Program-made: the position numbers and the translations under genes
Origin: Opitutus terrae PB90-1
GTDB lineage: Bacteria; Verrucomicrobiota; Verrucomicrobiia; Opitutales; Opitutaceae
Length of the DNA stretch: 64,000 nt
Assembly (NCBI RefSeq): GCF_000019965.1
Contig: NC_010571.1
Location: 2,303,001 to 2,367,000, forward strand
Direction: 5' to 3'
Notes under the pieces: model-generated
Databases searched by the model: none
What the model was told of the DNA's origin: nothing
What the model saw: only the letters and a program-made list of their open reading frames with translations
Shown: in pieces, positions 44,700-52,926 of the stretch
How the letters are laid out: the number at the start of each line of letters is the position of its first letter
How positions within the stretch are numbered: position 1 is the first letter of the stretch

Positions 44700-47231
44700 T
44701 CATTCCGCCCGCAGCGCGATCATCGGATCGACTTTGGTGACGCGTCGCGCTGGCAGGAACGTGGCGAGGAGCGCGATCCCTCCGAGTAGCAGCGCGACGG
44801 CGGCGTAGGTGAGCGGGTCGAACGGATTGGTTTCGAACAACGCGCCGGCAATCGCGGAGCGCGCGGTCAGCGCGATCGCGCCGGTGGCGGCGAGTCCGAG
44901 TACGAGTCCCAGCGCGACTTGCCGGCCGGCTTGACGCAGGACGAGCGTGAGCAGTTGACGTCGATCGGCGCCGAGCGCGAGCCGGATGCCGAACTCCTGG
45001 CGGCGACGATTGACCGCGTGGGCGGTGACGCCGTAGAGCCCGGCGGCGGCGAGCGCCACGGCGATGATGCCGACGGCGAGTGACAGCAGCGTGATCAGCC
45101 GCGATTGGCCAAGGTAGGTTTCAAACTGCGCCTGTGGCGTGCCGGTGTAGTAGATCGGCATGTCTGGATCGACTTTGGCGACCGCCTCGCGGATTGCCTG
45201 AAGGCTCGCCTCGGCGCGAATTCCGTCGCGCGGCCGGACGATCACGGTCACGTAGGACATCCCGCTCAGCGTCGGCTGGCCGCGATTGTAGAGATTGGAG
45301 GTGAACGGCAGATAGTAGCCGGAGTTGTGCGCGCGGCTGTCGAACGGGCCGGACATCCGCACGTCGGCGACGATGCCGACGATGACCCGCCACGGCTCCG
45401 GCGTTTTCGGATTCGGATTCACCGAGCGGAAACGCCGGCCGAGCGCATCGCCATTCGGGAAATGCAGTCGGGCGAACGTGGCGTTCACGATCGCCACCGG
45501 CAGTTTCAGATCGCTCTCCTCCGGCCTGAAATCGCGGCCGGCGAGAATCGGTTGGCCTAGCGTGGCGAAGTAGCCGTCGGTGATCCGCTCCGACGCGACG
45601 ATCGGCTGGCTGGCTTCATCGGCGGCGGTCTGGCCCTCGATCTCCACCGGGCCTTCCGGCACCGAGATCATGCGGTAGCGTTCGCTGAACGCGGCGGACG
45701 CGAGCGACGGGTGCACGCGCAATTCGGCGAGCACTTTTTCGTTGAAGGCGATCCGTGCCGCCTCGGTGGGATGATCGCCGGCCATCAGCATATACCGGGC
45801 GCTCATGACGGCAGTCGGATCGTAGCCGTGGTCGATGTGCTGCTGACGTTCGATCGAGCGGAGCTGCAGCAGTGAGCCGATCAGCAGAATGCACGTGACG
45901 ACGATCTGGAGCACGACCAACACGCGGGCGATCACGCCGGTGCGCCGGCTGGTGGCGCCGCGGCCGCCCTCCTTCAATTCGGCGGCCAGCCCGACGCGGG
46001 CTGCCATCAGGCCCGGCAGCAAACCGGAGCCCACCGTGGCGAATAGCGTGGCGGCGACAATTGTCGTGAGCACGGGGCCGTCGATGCTGAATCGCATCCA
46101 GCCGGGCAGCGGTGGACGGAACGCGCGAACGGCACTGTCGAGCCAGCCGACGGTCCACAGCGCGAGGAGTGTGCCGAGGGCGGCGCCAACGAGCGCGAGC
46201 AGCAGGTTTTCGGTGAGCAGCTGGCGCAGCAACCGGGCGCGGGTCGCGCCGAACGAAGCGCGGATCGCCAGCTCGCGTAGTCGGAGCGTGGCGCGCGCGA
46301 ACTGCATGTTGGCGACGTTGACGCACGCGATCAGCAGCACGCCGAGGCTGAACGCGAGCAGCGTGTAGAGCAGCCCGGCACTGCGGGGCGTGGTGAACGC
46401 GGCGAGCAGCGGCTGCACCTGGCCGGTCTTGAGCGCAGCGTTCTCCGGATGCTCCTTGGCGAGTTGCGCGGCAATCAAGCTGACCTCGGCGCTGGCCTGA
46501 GCGAGCGTCACACCGGGCTTGAGCCGCCCGTAGACGATGACGGGGCGATTGGCGTGCTCGTGCCGCGGACGCACCGGCGACTCCGTGCGGAGCGCAATCC
46601 ACAACTGTTCGTCGTAGGGGAACGCAAATCCGCGCGGCATGACGCCGATGATCGTGCCGACGCGGCCGTTCACGCGAAGCGAGCGGCCGATCACGTTGGG
46701 ATCGGACTCGAACAGCTCGCGCCAGAGCGCATCGCCGAGGATGATGGTGGGCGCGGCGCCATCGCGATCGTCCTCCGCCGTGAAATCGCGGCCGAGAACG
46801 GGGCGGATGCCGAGCATGCGGAAGAAATCGTGGGTGACATAGCCGGCGGCGCGGCGCTCGGTCGCACCGTTGAGGTTGACGTTGGCCGCCGAAAACAGGA
46901 GCCAGCCGGCGAGCGAGTCGAAGGACATTTGCCGCGCCTGCAGGTCGAGCAGATCGGCCGGCATGATCCGTGGCACCAGCGCTTCGAGCTCGGTCGTGGA
47001 CTGGCCAAACTGCACGGTGACGAGCCGGTCGGCGTCGGGGAACGAGAACCCGCGCAGCAGGACGCCGTTGACGACGGCGAACTGCGTCGTGACGGCGCCG
47101 ATGCCGAGGGCGAGCACGCCAGCGGCGATGGCGCAGAAGGCTTTTTCCTTTGCCAGCATGCGCGCGCCGATCCGCAGATCGATGCCGATCGTGCCGAGCG
47201 TGAAGGCGACGCGGGAAAGAACGGAGGGCAT
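44700..47231 (-). CDS. ADOP12: orphan FtsX/MacB-type permease, long N-terminus
   Basis: This 843-residue copy has a longer lead before segment 1 (FTLGTIGIDLRIGARMLAKE), a trait shared with ADOP17. Both also have LLRGFSFP after segment 1 and ALGRRFRSV or ALGRRFRTV in the second periplasmic domain. The core is GATRARLLRQLLTENLLLAL. The ending VDPMIALRAE is close to that of ADOP14 and ADOP17. A sigma-54-like element and a TCCC-N6-GGGA site lie upstream in a 425-bp non-coding gap. Confidence 0.93.
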   Translation of the reverse strand: MPSVLSRVAFTLGTIGIDLRIGARMLAKEKAFCAIAAGVLALGIGAVTTQFAVVNGVLLRGFSFPDADRLVTVQFGQSTTELEALVPRIMPADLLDLQARQMSFDSLAGWLLFSAANVNLNGATERRAAGYVTHDFFRMLGIRPVLGRDFTAEDDRDGAAPTIILGDALWRELFESDPNVIGRSLRVNGRVGTIIGVMPRGFAFPYDEQLWIALRTESPVRPRHEHANRPVIVYGRLKPGVTLAQASAEVSLIAAQLAKEHPENAALKTGQVQPLLAAFTTPRSAGLLYTLLAFSLGVLLIACVNVANMQFARATLRLRELAIRASFGATRARLLRQLLTENLLLALVGAALGTLLALWTVGWLDSAVRAFRPPLPGWMRFSIDGPVLTTIVAATLFATVGSGLLPGLMAARVGLAAELKEGGRGATSRRTGVIARVLVVLQIVVTCILLIGSLLQLRSIERQQHIDHGYDPTAVMSARYMLMAGDHPTEAARIAFNEKVLAELRVHPSLASAAFSERYRMISVPEGPVEIEGQTAADEASQPIVASERITDGYFATLGQPILAGRDFRPEESDLKLPVAIVNATFARLHFPNGDALGRRFRSVNPNPKTPEPWRVIVGIVADVRMSGPFDSRAHNSGYYLPFTSNLYNRGQPTLSGMSYVTVIVRPRDGIRAEASLQAIREAVAKVDPDMPIYYTGTPQAQFETYLGQSRLITLLSLAVGIIAVALAAAGLYGVTAHAVNRRRQEFGIRLALGADRRQLLTLVLRQAGRQVALGLVLGLAATGAIALTARSAIAGALFETNPFDPLTYAAVALLLGGIALLATFLPARRVTKVDPMIALRAE

Positions 47232-47236
47232 GGGAC

Positions 47237-47327
47237 GGAGGAGTCGAGAGCTGAGGGCGGAGAGTCTAGAGCCGAAGCGAAGAGCAGGTTGAGAGTTGAG
47301 GGTTGAGAGTTGAGAGCTGAGAGCCGG
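47237..47327. repeat. Degenerate heptamer tract in ADOP12 leader
   Basis: GAGAGCT / GAGAGTT units (TCGAGAGCTGAG, GTTGAGAGTTGAGGGTTGAG, GAGAGTTGAGAGCTGAGAG) cover the DNA just upstream of ADOP12. If the promoter at 47491-47511 is real, this tract would be transcribed as part of the leader. Confidence 0.75.
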
Positions 47328-47490
47328 AGAAAATGGACCAAGAAGGACAGTAGGTTTTCACGCGGGCTTTGAAGGTGTATTCACATCGCGACCTGGAGGT
47401 GGATGGCCGGTTTGGGTCAACTCACCGTGCGACGGCACGCGACGGGCGGGCCGGAGGAGGCGTGCCATGATGAGCGTGGCATGAGACGGA

Positions 47491-47511
47491 GTTTGCACGC
47501 GCTGTGCCAAG
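47491..47511 (-). promoter_or_regulatory. Sigma-54-like promoter element upstream of ADOP12
   Basis: On the minus strand this reads TTGGCACAGCGCGTGCAAAC. GG (-24, 47507) and GC (-12, 47495) have the correct 12-bp separation, giving an expected start near 47483 and a leader of about 250 bases. The module, with its upstream palindrome, is repeated at 60685-60818. An inverted-repeat operator (GCAC-N5-GTGC) is the alternative reading. Confidence 0.65.
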
Positions 47512-47593
47512 CACCGGCCCGTACGGTTTGTGCCTGCCGTTCAGCCGGTTGCGCTGTTTTTGGCACGCCCGGGGCCGAGAACCGTTGCGAACA

Positions 47594-47624
47594 TGGAACG
47601 AGACGGTCCCGCGAGCGGGATCGT
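47594..47624. promoter_or_regulatory. Conserved 31-bp block with TCCC-N6-GGGA (candidate activator site)
   Basis: The block matches 60788-60818 at 27 of 31 positions by eye. Its core is TCCC (47607-47610), six bases, GGGA (47617-47620), centred 118.5 bp from the -12 base. This is a typical distance for an enhancer-binding protein of sigma-54. Confidence 0.6.
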
Positions 47625-47656
47625 CGACCTCGGGTGCCGGTGCCGCGGTCGCGGCG

Positions 47657-47728
47657 CTACTCGGCGACGGCGGGGAAGCCCGGGGTCTTCGCGAGCGAAC
47701 GGAGGGCGAGGCGGAGGTCGGCAATCAT
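47657..47728 (-). pseudogene. Relic of an ADOP permease (N-terminal 23 codons)
   Basis: Twenty bases after the ADOP13 stop, an ATG at 47728 opens a 23-codon frame encoding IADLRLALRSLAKTPGFPAV and ending in TAG at 47657. It aligns with the first 23 residues of complete ADOPs ([20 protein letters not shown]) and stops where segment 1 should begin. The remaining 2.3 kb is missing, and the ADOP12 regulatory module follows within 35 bp. It looks like the stump of a deleted copy. Confidence 0.8.
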
Positions 47729-47748
47729 GGGGTGAAGGGGAAAGCGCA

Positions 47749-50283
47749 CTACTCCGCGCGAAGCGCCTCGATCGGATCGACCTTCACGGCATCGCGTGCC
47801 GGGATGTAGCTGGCCAACAGCGCGGATCCGGCGAGGACGGCCATTGCTCCTATGAGGGCGATCGGATCGGCCGGACTGATATGAAAGAGTAACGACGAGA
47901 GCGTCCGGCCCACGAGCAGCGAGAGGACGATGCCCGCCCCGCACGCGACCGCGATTTGGCGCGCACCTTGTTTCATCACGAGCGCGAAGATGTCGCGCGG
48001 TCCGGCGCCGAGCGCGGAGCGGATTCCGATTTCGCGCGTCCGGCGGGCGACGGCGTAGGCTTTCACGCTGTAGACGCCCATCACCGACAGCAGAAGCGCG
48101 ACAGCCCCGAACAGGCCGAAGACCGCCGCTCCGAGTCGGGCGCTCCACAGGGAGGCGTCGCGATCAATGAAGTCGGCGAACGGCTCGTGGCGCAGCATGG
48201 GCAGGTTGGGATCGAGGCGCTGAAGTTCCGCACGCACGGCGCCGAGCGCGGCCGCGAGCGCCGCCGGGCCGGTGGCCTCGAGGCGCGTGTGCAGGTAGGC
48301 CGTGCCCGTGTAGCCATGCACGAGCGGGACGAATATCCGGAGCGTCGGCTCGACCTGGAGAAACTCGTGCCGGTGCTCGCCGACGACACCGACGATCTCG
48401 AGATCCGTGGCCGCGCCCCCTGCGGCCGACGCTGCCATCGATACGCGCTGGCCGAGCGCGTCCTCACCCGGGAAGAGTCTTTGCGCGAGGCTCGCGTCGA
48501 TGATCGCGACTCGGGGCGCACCGGCGTCGCGGCTCTCGAGTTCGCTGAAGTCGCGCCCGCGCAGGACCGGCACCCCGAGCGCGTCGAAGTAGCCCGGCGT
48601 GATGCCCGTGAACAGCGCCTGTGGCCCGGGGGACGCATCGGCCGGCGTGCCTGCGGTCTGCACCCGGCGGCTGATCTCGCGGTTGTTCATCGGAGCCTGA
48701 GTGCTGAAGGCGGCGCGGGCGACGCCGGGAAGTGCGCCCACGCGCTCGAGCACGGCGGCGAGGCTGCGCTGGGCGTCGGCGGGCGCCGCGTTGCGCAGCG
48801 AGAAGTCAAACTCGGTGAGGAGCCGGTCCTGCGCCTTGAAGCCAAGCGGAATGTCGCCCGCCTTCAGGGCTCCGCGCAGGAACAGGCTCGCACTGAACAG
48901 CAGCACCAGCGAGAGCGCGATCTGCGCCATCACGAGCAGGTGCCGTCCCGCGAAGAAGCGATTCCATCGCTCGGACGGGCCGGCTGCCGCCCCGACCGAC
49001 TTCAGGTCCGAAACGACATCGAGCCGCGAGGCGCGCAAGGCCGGCGCGAGACTGAACAGCAGGGTTGCGACGACGCAGGCGGCGAACGTGAAACTCAGCA
49101 CGGTGGAGTCGAGTTCCGGTTTCAATGTGACCGTGACCGTGGCGATGCCCTGCAACGCGCCCGTGAGCGAGGCGATCAGCGCTCGGTTGGCCCAGTCACT
49201 GATGAACAACCCGAGAGCGCCGCCGGCAAACGCGAGCACGAGACCCTCGATCATGAGTTGCTGGACGATCCGGCGGCGGCCGGATCCGAGTGCGAGCCGG
49301 AGCGCGATCTCCTTCGCACGCGCCGCGCCGCGCGCGAGGAGCATGTTCGCGAGATTCAAGCTCGCAATGAGCAGCACGCACGCGGCCATGAGCACGAGCG
49401 GCGCAGCGAGCAACGCCAGCGCCTCCTCGGCTTCCGGTTCCGACGTGATCCCGAGACGGCCTGCCGGTGCGACCAGAAGTTCGCGCGCACCGACCGAGCC
49501 GGCCGGCTGAAGGTCGCTGATTTGTTGCGCCAGCGCCGGCAGGCGCGGTGCGATGGCGTCGAGCGATTCGCCCGGCAGCAACCGCGCGACGACGAGGAGC
49601 GAATGGTTGTCGCGCGCAGTCAGGTCGGGCTGGCCGCCGATCCGGCTGAACGCCGAGTTGATTCGGGGGAACATCCCGAGCGGGAGCCAGAGGTCGGGCG
49701 CGATGAGCACACCGCCTCCCTTGAAATCCTCGCGGGTGACGCCGATGACGGTGCAGGCCTGGCCGTTTACCCACAGCGTGCTTCCGACGAAGTCGGGCCG
49801 GCCTCCCAGACGCTGCCATGCGGCGTGGCTTGCGACGGCGACGGGCAGGCCCGCGTTCGGACGGGACTCCTCGGCATTGAAGAACCGGCCTTGCGCGGGC
49901 TCCGTGCCGAAGAGGGAAAAGAAGTTTGCGGTCGTGAGATGCACGAGACTGCGGTTCATCGCCTCGCCGCGGTGGGCGCTGAGGCCGGCCTGTGCCTTCG
50001 CGAGCGCGGCGACGTCGGAGAACACACCGCGCGAAGTGCGCAACACCTCGTATTCGGCGAGAGAGAACCTCCGGAAGTCGCGCTCGGCGCCCTGCCGGGC
50101 GTTGAAGACGCTGACGATCTTTCCCGACTCCTCCGGCCGGGCCGGGCGCAACAGCGCAGTATGGACGAGGGAGAACACCGCGGAGTTCGCCCCGAGGGCA
50201 AGCGCCAGCGTGAGCAGCGCGGTCGCGGTGAAGCCGGGAGACTTGGCGAGCTGACGGACCGTGAACTTCAGATCTCCGATCAT
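47749..50283 (-). CDS. ADOP13: orphan FtsX/MacB-type permease
   Basis: This 844-residue copy diverges from the others: segment 1 reads LALALGANSAVF, the core is GSGRRRIVQQLMIEGLVLAF in place of GASR...LLTES, and domain 1 has a longer C-terminal part with SEPEAEEALALLAAPLVLMA. The second periplasmic domain has FPGEDALGQRVSMAASAAGG. The C-terminal part has RRTREIGIRSALGAGPRDIF, ending in VDPIEALRAE. It is the last intact gene of the run ADOP17-ADOP13. Confidence 0.92.
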   Translation of the reverse strand: MIGDLKFTVRQLAKSPGFTATALLTLALALGANSAVFSLVHTALLRPARPEESGKIVSVFNARQGAERDFRRFSLAEYEVLRTSRGVFSDVAALAKAQAGLSAHRGEAMNRSLVHLTTANFFSLFGTEPAQGRFFNAEESRPNAGLPVAVASHAAWQRLGGRPDFVGSTLWVNGQACTVIGVTREDFKGGGVLIAPDLWLPLGMFPRINSAFSRIGGQPDLTARDNHSLLVVARLLPGESLDAIAPRLPALAQQISDLQPAGSVGARELLVAPAGRLGITSEPEAEEALALLAAPLVLMAACVLLIASLNLANMLLARGAARAKEIALRLALGSGRRRIVQQLMIEGLVLAFAGGALGLFISDWANRALIASLTGALQGIATVTVTLKPELDSTVLSFTFAACVVATLLFSLAPALRASRLDVVSDLKSVGAAAGPSERWNRFFAGRHLLVMAQIALSLVLLFSASLFLRGALKAGDIPLGFKAQDRLLTEFDFSLRNAAPADAQRSLAAVLERVGALPGVARAAFSTQAPMNNREISRRVQTAGTPADASPGPQALFTGITPGYFDALGVPVLRGRDFSELESRDAGAPRVAIIDASLAQRLFPGEDALGQRVSMAASAAGGAATDLEIVGVVGEHRHEFLQVEPTLRIFVPLVHGYTGTAYLHTRLEATGPAALAAALGAVRAELQRLDPNLPMLRHEPFADFIDRDASLWSARLGAAVFGLFGAVALLLSVMGVYSVKAYAVARRTREIGIRSALGAGPRDIFALVMKQGARQIAVACGAGIVLSLLVGRTLSSLLFHISPADPIALIGAMAVLAGSALLASYIPARDAVKVDPIEALRAE

Positions 50284-50376
50284 CTTGGGGTAACGTTGAA
50301 GGGGTGGGGAGTAAGGGCGGACGCGCGGCGCTGACTCTAGCCACTATGCTTTGATCACGACCCGGCGCCACAGGTG

Positions 50377-52806
50377 CTACTCGGAGCGCAGCGCGATCAT
50401 GGGATCGACCCGGGAGGCGCGACGCGCGGGCAGCCACAGGGCGGCCAGACCGACGGCAAAAATCGCGACAATGACGCCGACATAAATCAGCGGGTTGTTG
50501 GCCATGGAGCTGCCGAAGATCTGTTCCAGTGGCCGCGACAGCAGGAATCCGCCGACGAGCCCAACGGCGAGACCAAGCGCGATCTGTCTGCCGCCCTGCT
50601 GCAGAACCAAGCGCAACAACTGGCTGACGGTGGAGCCGAGTGCCATGCGGATGCCGAATTCCCGCATGCGGCGGCTCACGGCCTGCGAGGTCACGCCGTA
50701 GACGCCGACGGCGCCGAGGAAGAGCGTGATGAGCGCAAACACCGCCGCGAGGATGCCGAGGATGTTGAAGCCACGCATCGCTTGAGCGGTCTGGCTGGTG
50801 AGCGTACCCACGGAATGGATCGGCTGGTCGGGATCGATGGCGGCGATGGCGCGGCGAACCGGATCGAGCAACTGCAGCGGGTCCGATTTCGTGCGAATGA
50901 AGAGATCGAGCCAGCCCCAGCCCATCTGATCCTGGGCGAGGTAGAAACCCGCTTCGTTGCGGCCGGGTTCCTCGAAGAGTCCCTGCATCTGCAGGTCGGG
51001 TACGACGCCGACGACGGTGGCCCAGTTCTCGTCGGTTTGGTTGGTGCGGAAGCGCCGGCCCAGCGCGTCCTCTCCGGGCCAGAACCGGCGGGCGAAGGAT
51101 TCGTTGACGACAGCGGAACGCGTGTCGGTGAGGGTTTGTTCGCGGTTGTCGAAGAGCCGCCCGGCGATGGGGCGGACCGAGATCAGCCGGAAGTACTCGT
51201 TCGAGACGACTTCCAGCCATGCCACGGGTCGCTCGTTGGGATTAGCGTAGGTGACGCCCTCCGGCTCGATCTGCGTCGGGACGCCGGAGCCGATGAAATT
51301 GCGGCTGGTGACCGCGACGGATTCCACGCCTGGTTCGGACTGCAGCCGCTCGAGCAGCCGGCGATAGAAGCGCGCGCGATCCGCCGGCGTGGGCTGGGTG
51401 CCATCCTGCAATTCGATCCGGCCGGTGAGGAGCTTGTCGGGCTCGTAGCGGAGATTGGCGTGGCGGGTCAGATAAACGGTGAGGCTCAGCACGCCGGCCG
51501 CGACGAGCAGCGCGGTCGAGAATGCGATTTGCGCGGACACGAGCCAGCGCGCGAGCGGGCCGACGCCGATGCCGGTGGCGGCGCGGGCGTCGTCCTTGAG
51601 CGCGGTGTTCACATCGATCCGCGAGGATTGCCACGCGGGCACGATGCCGGCGAGGATGCCGGCCAGCAGGGTGGAGACCGTGGCGACGACGAGCACGCGC
51701 TGGTCGAGGCGGAAGTCCATCCAGTCCGGCACGGCCCGTTGGTGCACCAGGTAGTCTTGGAGAAAATCAACGCCCAAGCGGGCGACGAGCAGCCCGCCGA
51801 GACAACCAAGCGCTGCGAGGAGAAACGATTCGAGCAGCATCTGGAGGAGCAGGCGCGTGCGCCCGGCGCCGACGGCGGCGCGGACGGCGAACTCGCGGGT
51901 GCGCCGGGCAGCGCGGCCAAGGAGCATCGTGGCGACATTGACGCAGGCGAGCACGAGAATGAACACCGTCATGGCCAGCATCAGGAAAAGCAGCGGCCGG
52001 GCGCCGCCGCCGGAGTAGGCGTTGGCGACGGTCAAAAGGTTGGCGCGATTGTAGCCGGCGTTGGTTTCCGGCCAGAGCTGCACGCAGCTGGCGGCGAGCG
52101 TGTCGAGCTCGGCGCGCGCCTGCGCGGGTTTGACGGAGGGCTTGAGACGGCCGAACAACTCCACGCGATCGATGAGTCGCTGCCGTGGATCGTTCGGCGT
52201 GGCACGCAGGTTGATCCAGAGCTCGGCGGAGCCGGGAAACTGGAATTTCGGCGGCATGATGCCGATGATCGTGCCGGGCTCGCCGTTGATGTTGACCTTG
52301 CGGCCGAGTGCTCCGGGCGAGCCGGCGAACTGCTCCTGCCACAGCACGTGGGATAGCACGATGAACAACGGCTGGCCGGGCCGATCCTCCTCGGCGGAGA
52401 ACCAGCGACCCAGCATCGGCTGCGTGCGCGCGACACCAGGCAGATCGGCGCTAGCCAGAATACCCGTGTGGCGCGACGGCACGCGCTGAGGCCCGCTCAG
52501 GTTCATCCCGAGCCACTGCGTGGCCGCCAGGCTTTCGAAGGAGGTCTGTCGCTCGCGTACTAGAAGATAGTCGCGATACGACATCACCTCCCAACGATCA
52601 GAGTCGCTGCTCTTGGGCGCCTGCCAGGCGATGTGATACAGGCTGTCGGCGGCCGGCAGCGGCATGCCACGCAGCAGCACTGCATCGATGAGACTGAACT
52701 GGGTCGCGACGAGCCCGATACCGAGCGCGAAGGAAACAACGGCCGTGAGGGTGAAGCCCGGGCGCCGGATCAACTGGCGAAGGGCGAAGCGAAGGTCGGA
52801 GCGCAT
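50377..52806 (-). CDS. ADOP14: orphan FtsX/MacB-type permease
   Basis: This 809-residue copy is related to ADOP12 and ADOP17 (FWPGEDALGRRFRTNQ, ending VDPMIALRSE). It is the only copy ending in LRSE. Segment 1 reads FALGIGLVATQFSLIDAVL, without the Asn of LGIGxN. The core is GAGRTRLLLQMLLESFLLAA. The C-terminal part has RRMREFGIRMALGSTVSQLL. The ATG follows a C-rich CGCTCCCCC. Confidence 0.93.
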   Translation of the reverse strand: MRSDLRFALRQLIRRPGFTLTAVVSFALGIGLVATQFSLIDAVLLRGMPLPAADSLYHIAWQAPKSSDSDRWEVMSYRDYLLVRERQTSFESLAATQWLGMNLSGPQRVPSRHTGILASADLPGVARTQPMLGRWFSAEEDRPGQPLFIVLSHVLWQEQFAGSPGALGRKVNINGEPGTIIGIMPPKFQFPGSAELWINLRATPNDPRQRLIDRVELFGRLKPSVKPAQARAELDTLAASCVQLWPETNAGYNRANLLTVANAYSGGGARPLLFLMLAMTVFILVLACVNVATMLLGRAARRTREFAVRAAVGAGRTRLLLQMLLESFLLAALGCLGGLLVARLGVDFLQDYLVHQRAVPDWMDFRLDQRVLVVATVSTLLAGILAGIVPAWQSSRIDVNTALKDDARAATGIGVGPLARWLVSAQIAFSTALLVAAGVLSLTVYLTRHANLRYEPDKLLTGRIELQDGTQPTPADRARFYRRLLERLQSEPGVESVAVTSRNFIGSGVPTQIEPEGVTYANPNERPVAWLEVVSNEYFRLISVRPIAGRLFDNREQTLTDTRSAVVNESFARRFWPGEDALGRRFRTNQTDENWATVVGVVPDLQMQGLFEEPGRNEAGFYLAQDQMGWGWLDLFIRTKSDPLQLLDPVRRAIAAIDPDQPIHSVGTLTSQTAQAMRGFNILGILAAVFALITLFLGAVGVYGVTSQAVSRRMREFGIRMALGSTVSQLLRLVLQQGGRQIALGLAVGLVGGFLLSRPLEQIFGSSMANNPLIYVGVIVAIFAVGLAALWLPARRASRVDPMIALRSE

Positions 52807-52837
52807 GGGGGAGCGGTGTGTGGAATCCGAGACATTA

Positions 52838-52926
52838 AGTTTGAAGTTTAAGTTGAAGGAGAGCCGGGGAGGCGTGGGGGGACTTGAACTTCAACTTTTC
52901 ACTTCAACCGCGACGCCGTCGCGGCG
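52838..52926. repeat. ADOP spacer element (imperfect inverted repeat)
   Basis: The spacer has a left part AAGTTTGAAGTTTAAGTTGA and a right part CTTGAACTTCAACTTTTCAC, with about 17 of 22 bases complementary. A GC-rich CGCC-GTCGC-GGCG stands directly before the ADOP15 stop codon. The family is the same as at 26734-26823. Confidence 0.8.

Noticed and set aside
47546-47565. Plus-strand TTGGCACGCCCGGGGC as a further sigma-54 promoter
   Set aside because: The -12 part is poor (GGGC), the site is not conserved in the homologous block at 60685-60818, and no gene follows on the plus strand.
47657-48148. 164-codon frame reading through the end of ADOP13 into the relic
   Set aside because: Most of it is an out-of-frame shadow of ADOP13. 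Only the last 23 codons (from 47728) match a real protein family and are reported as a relic.
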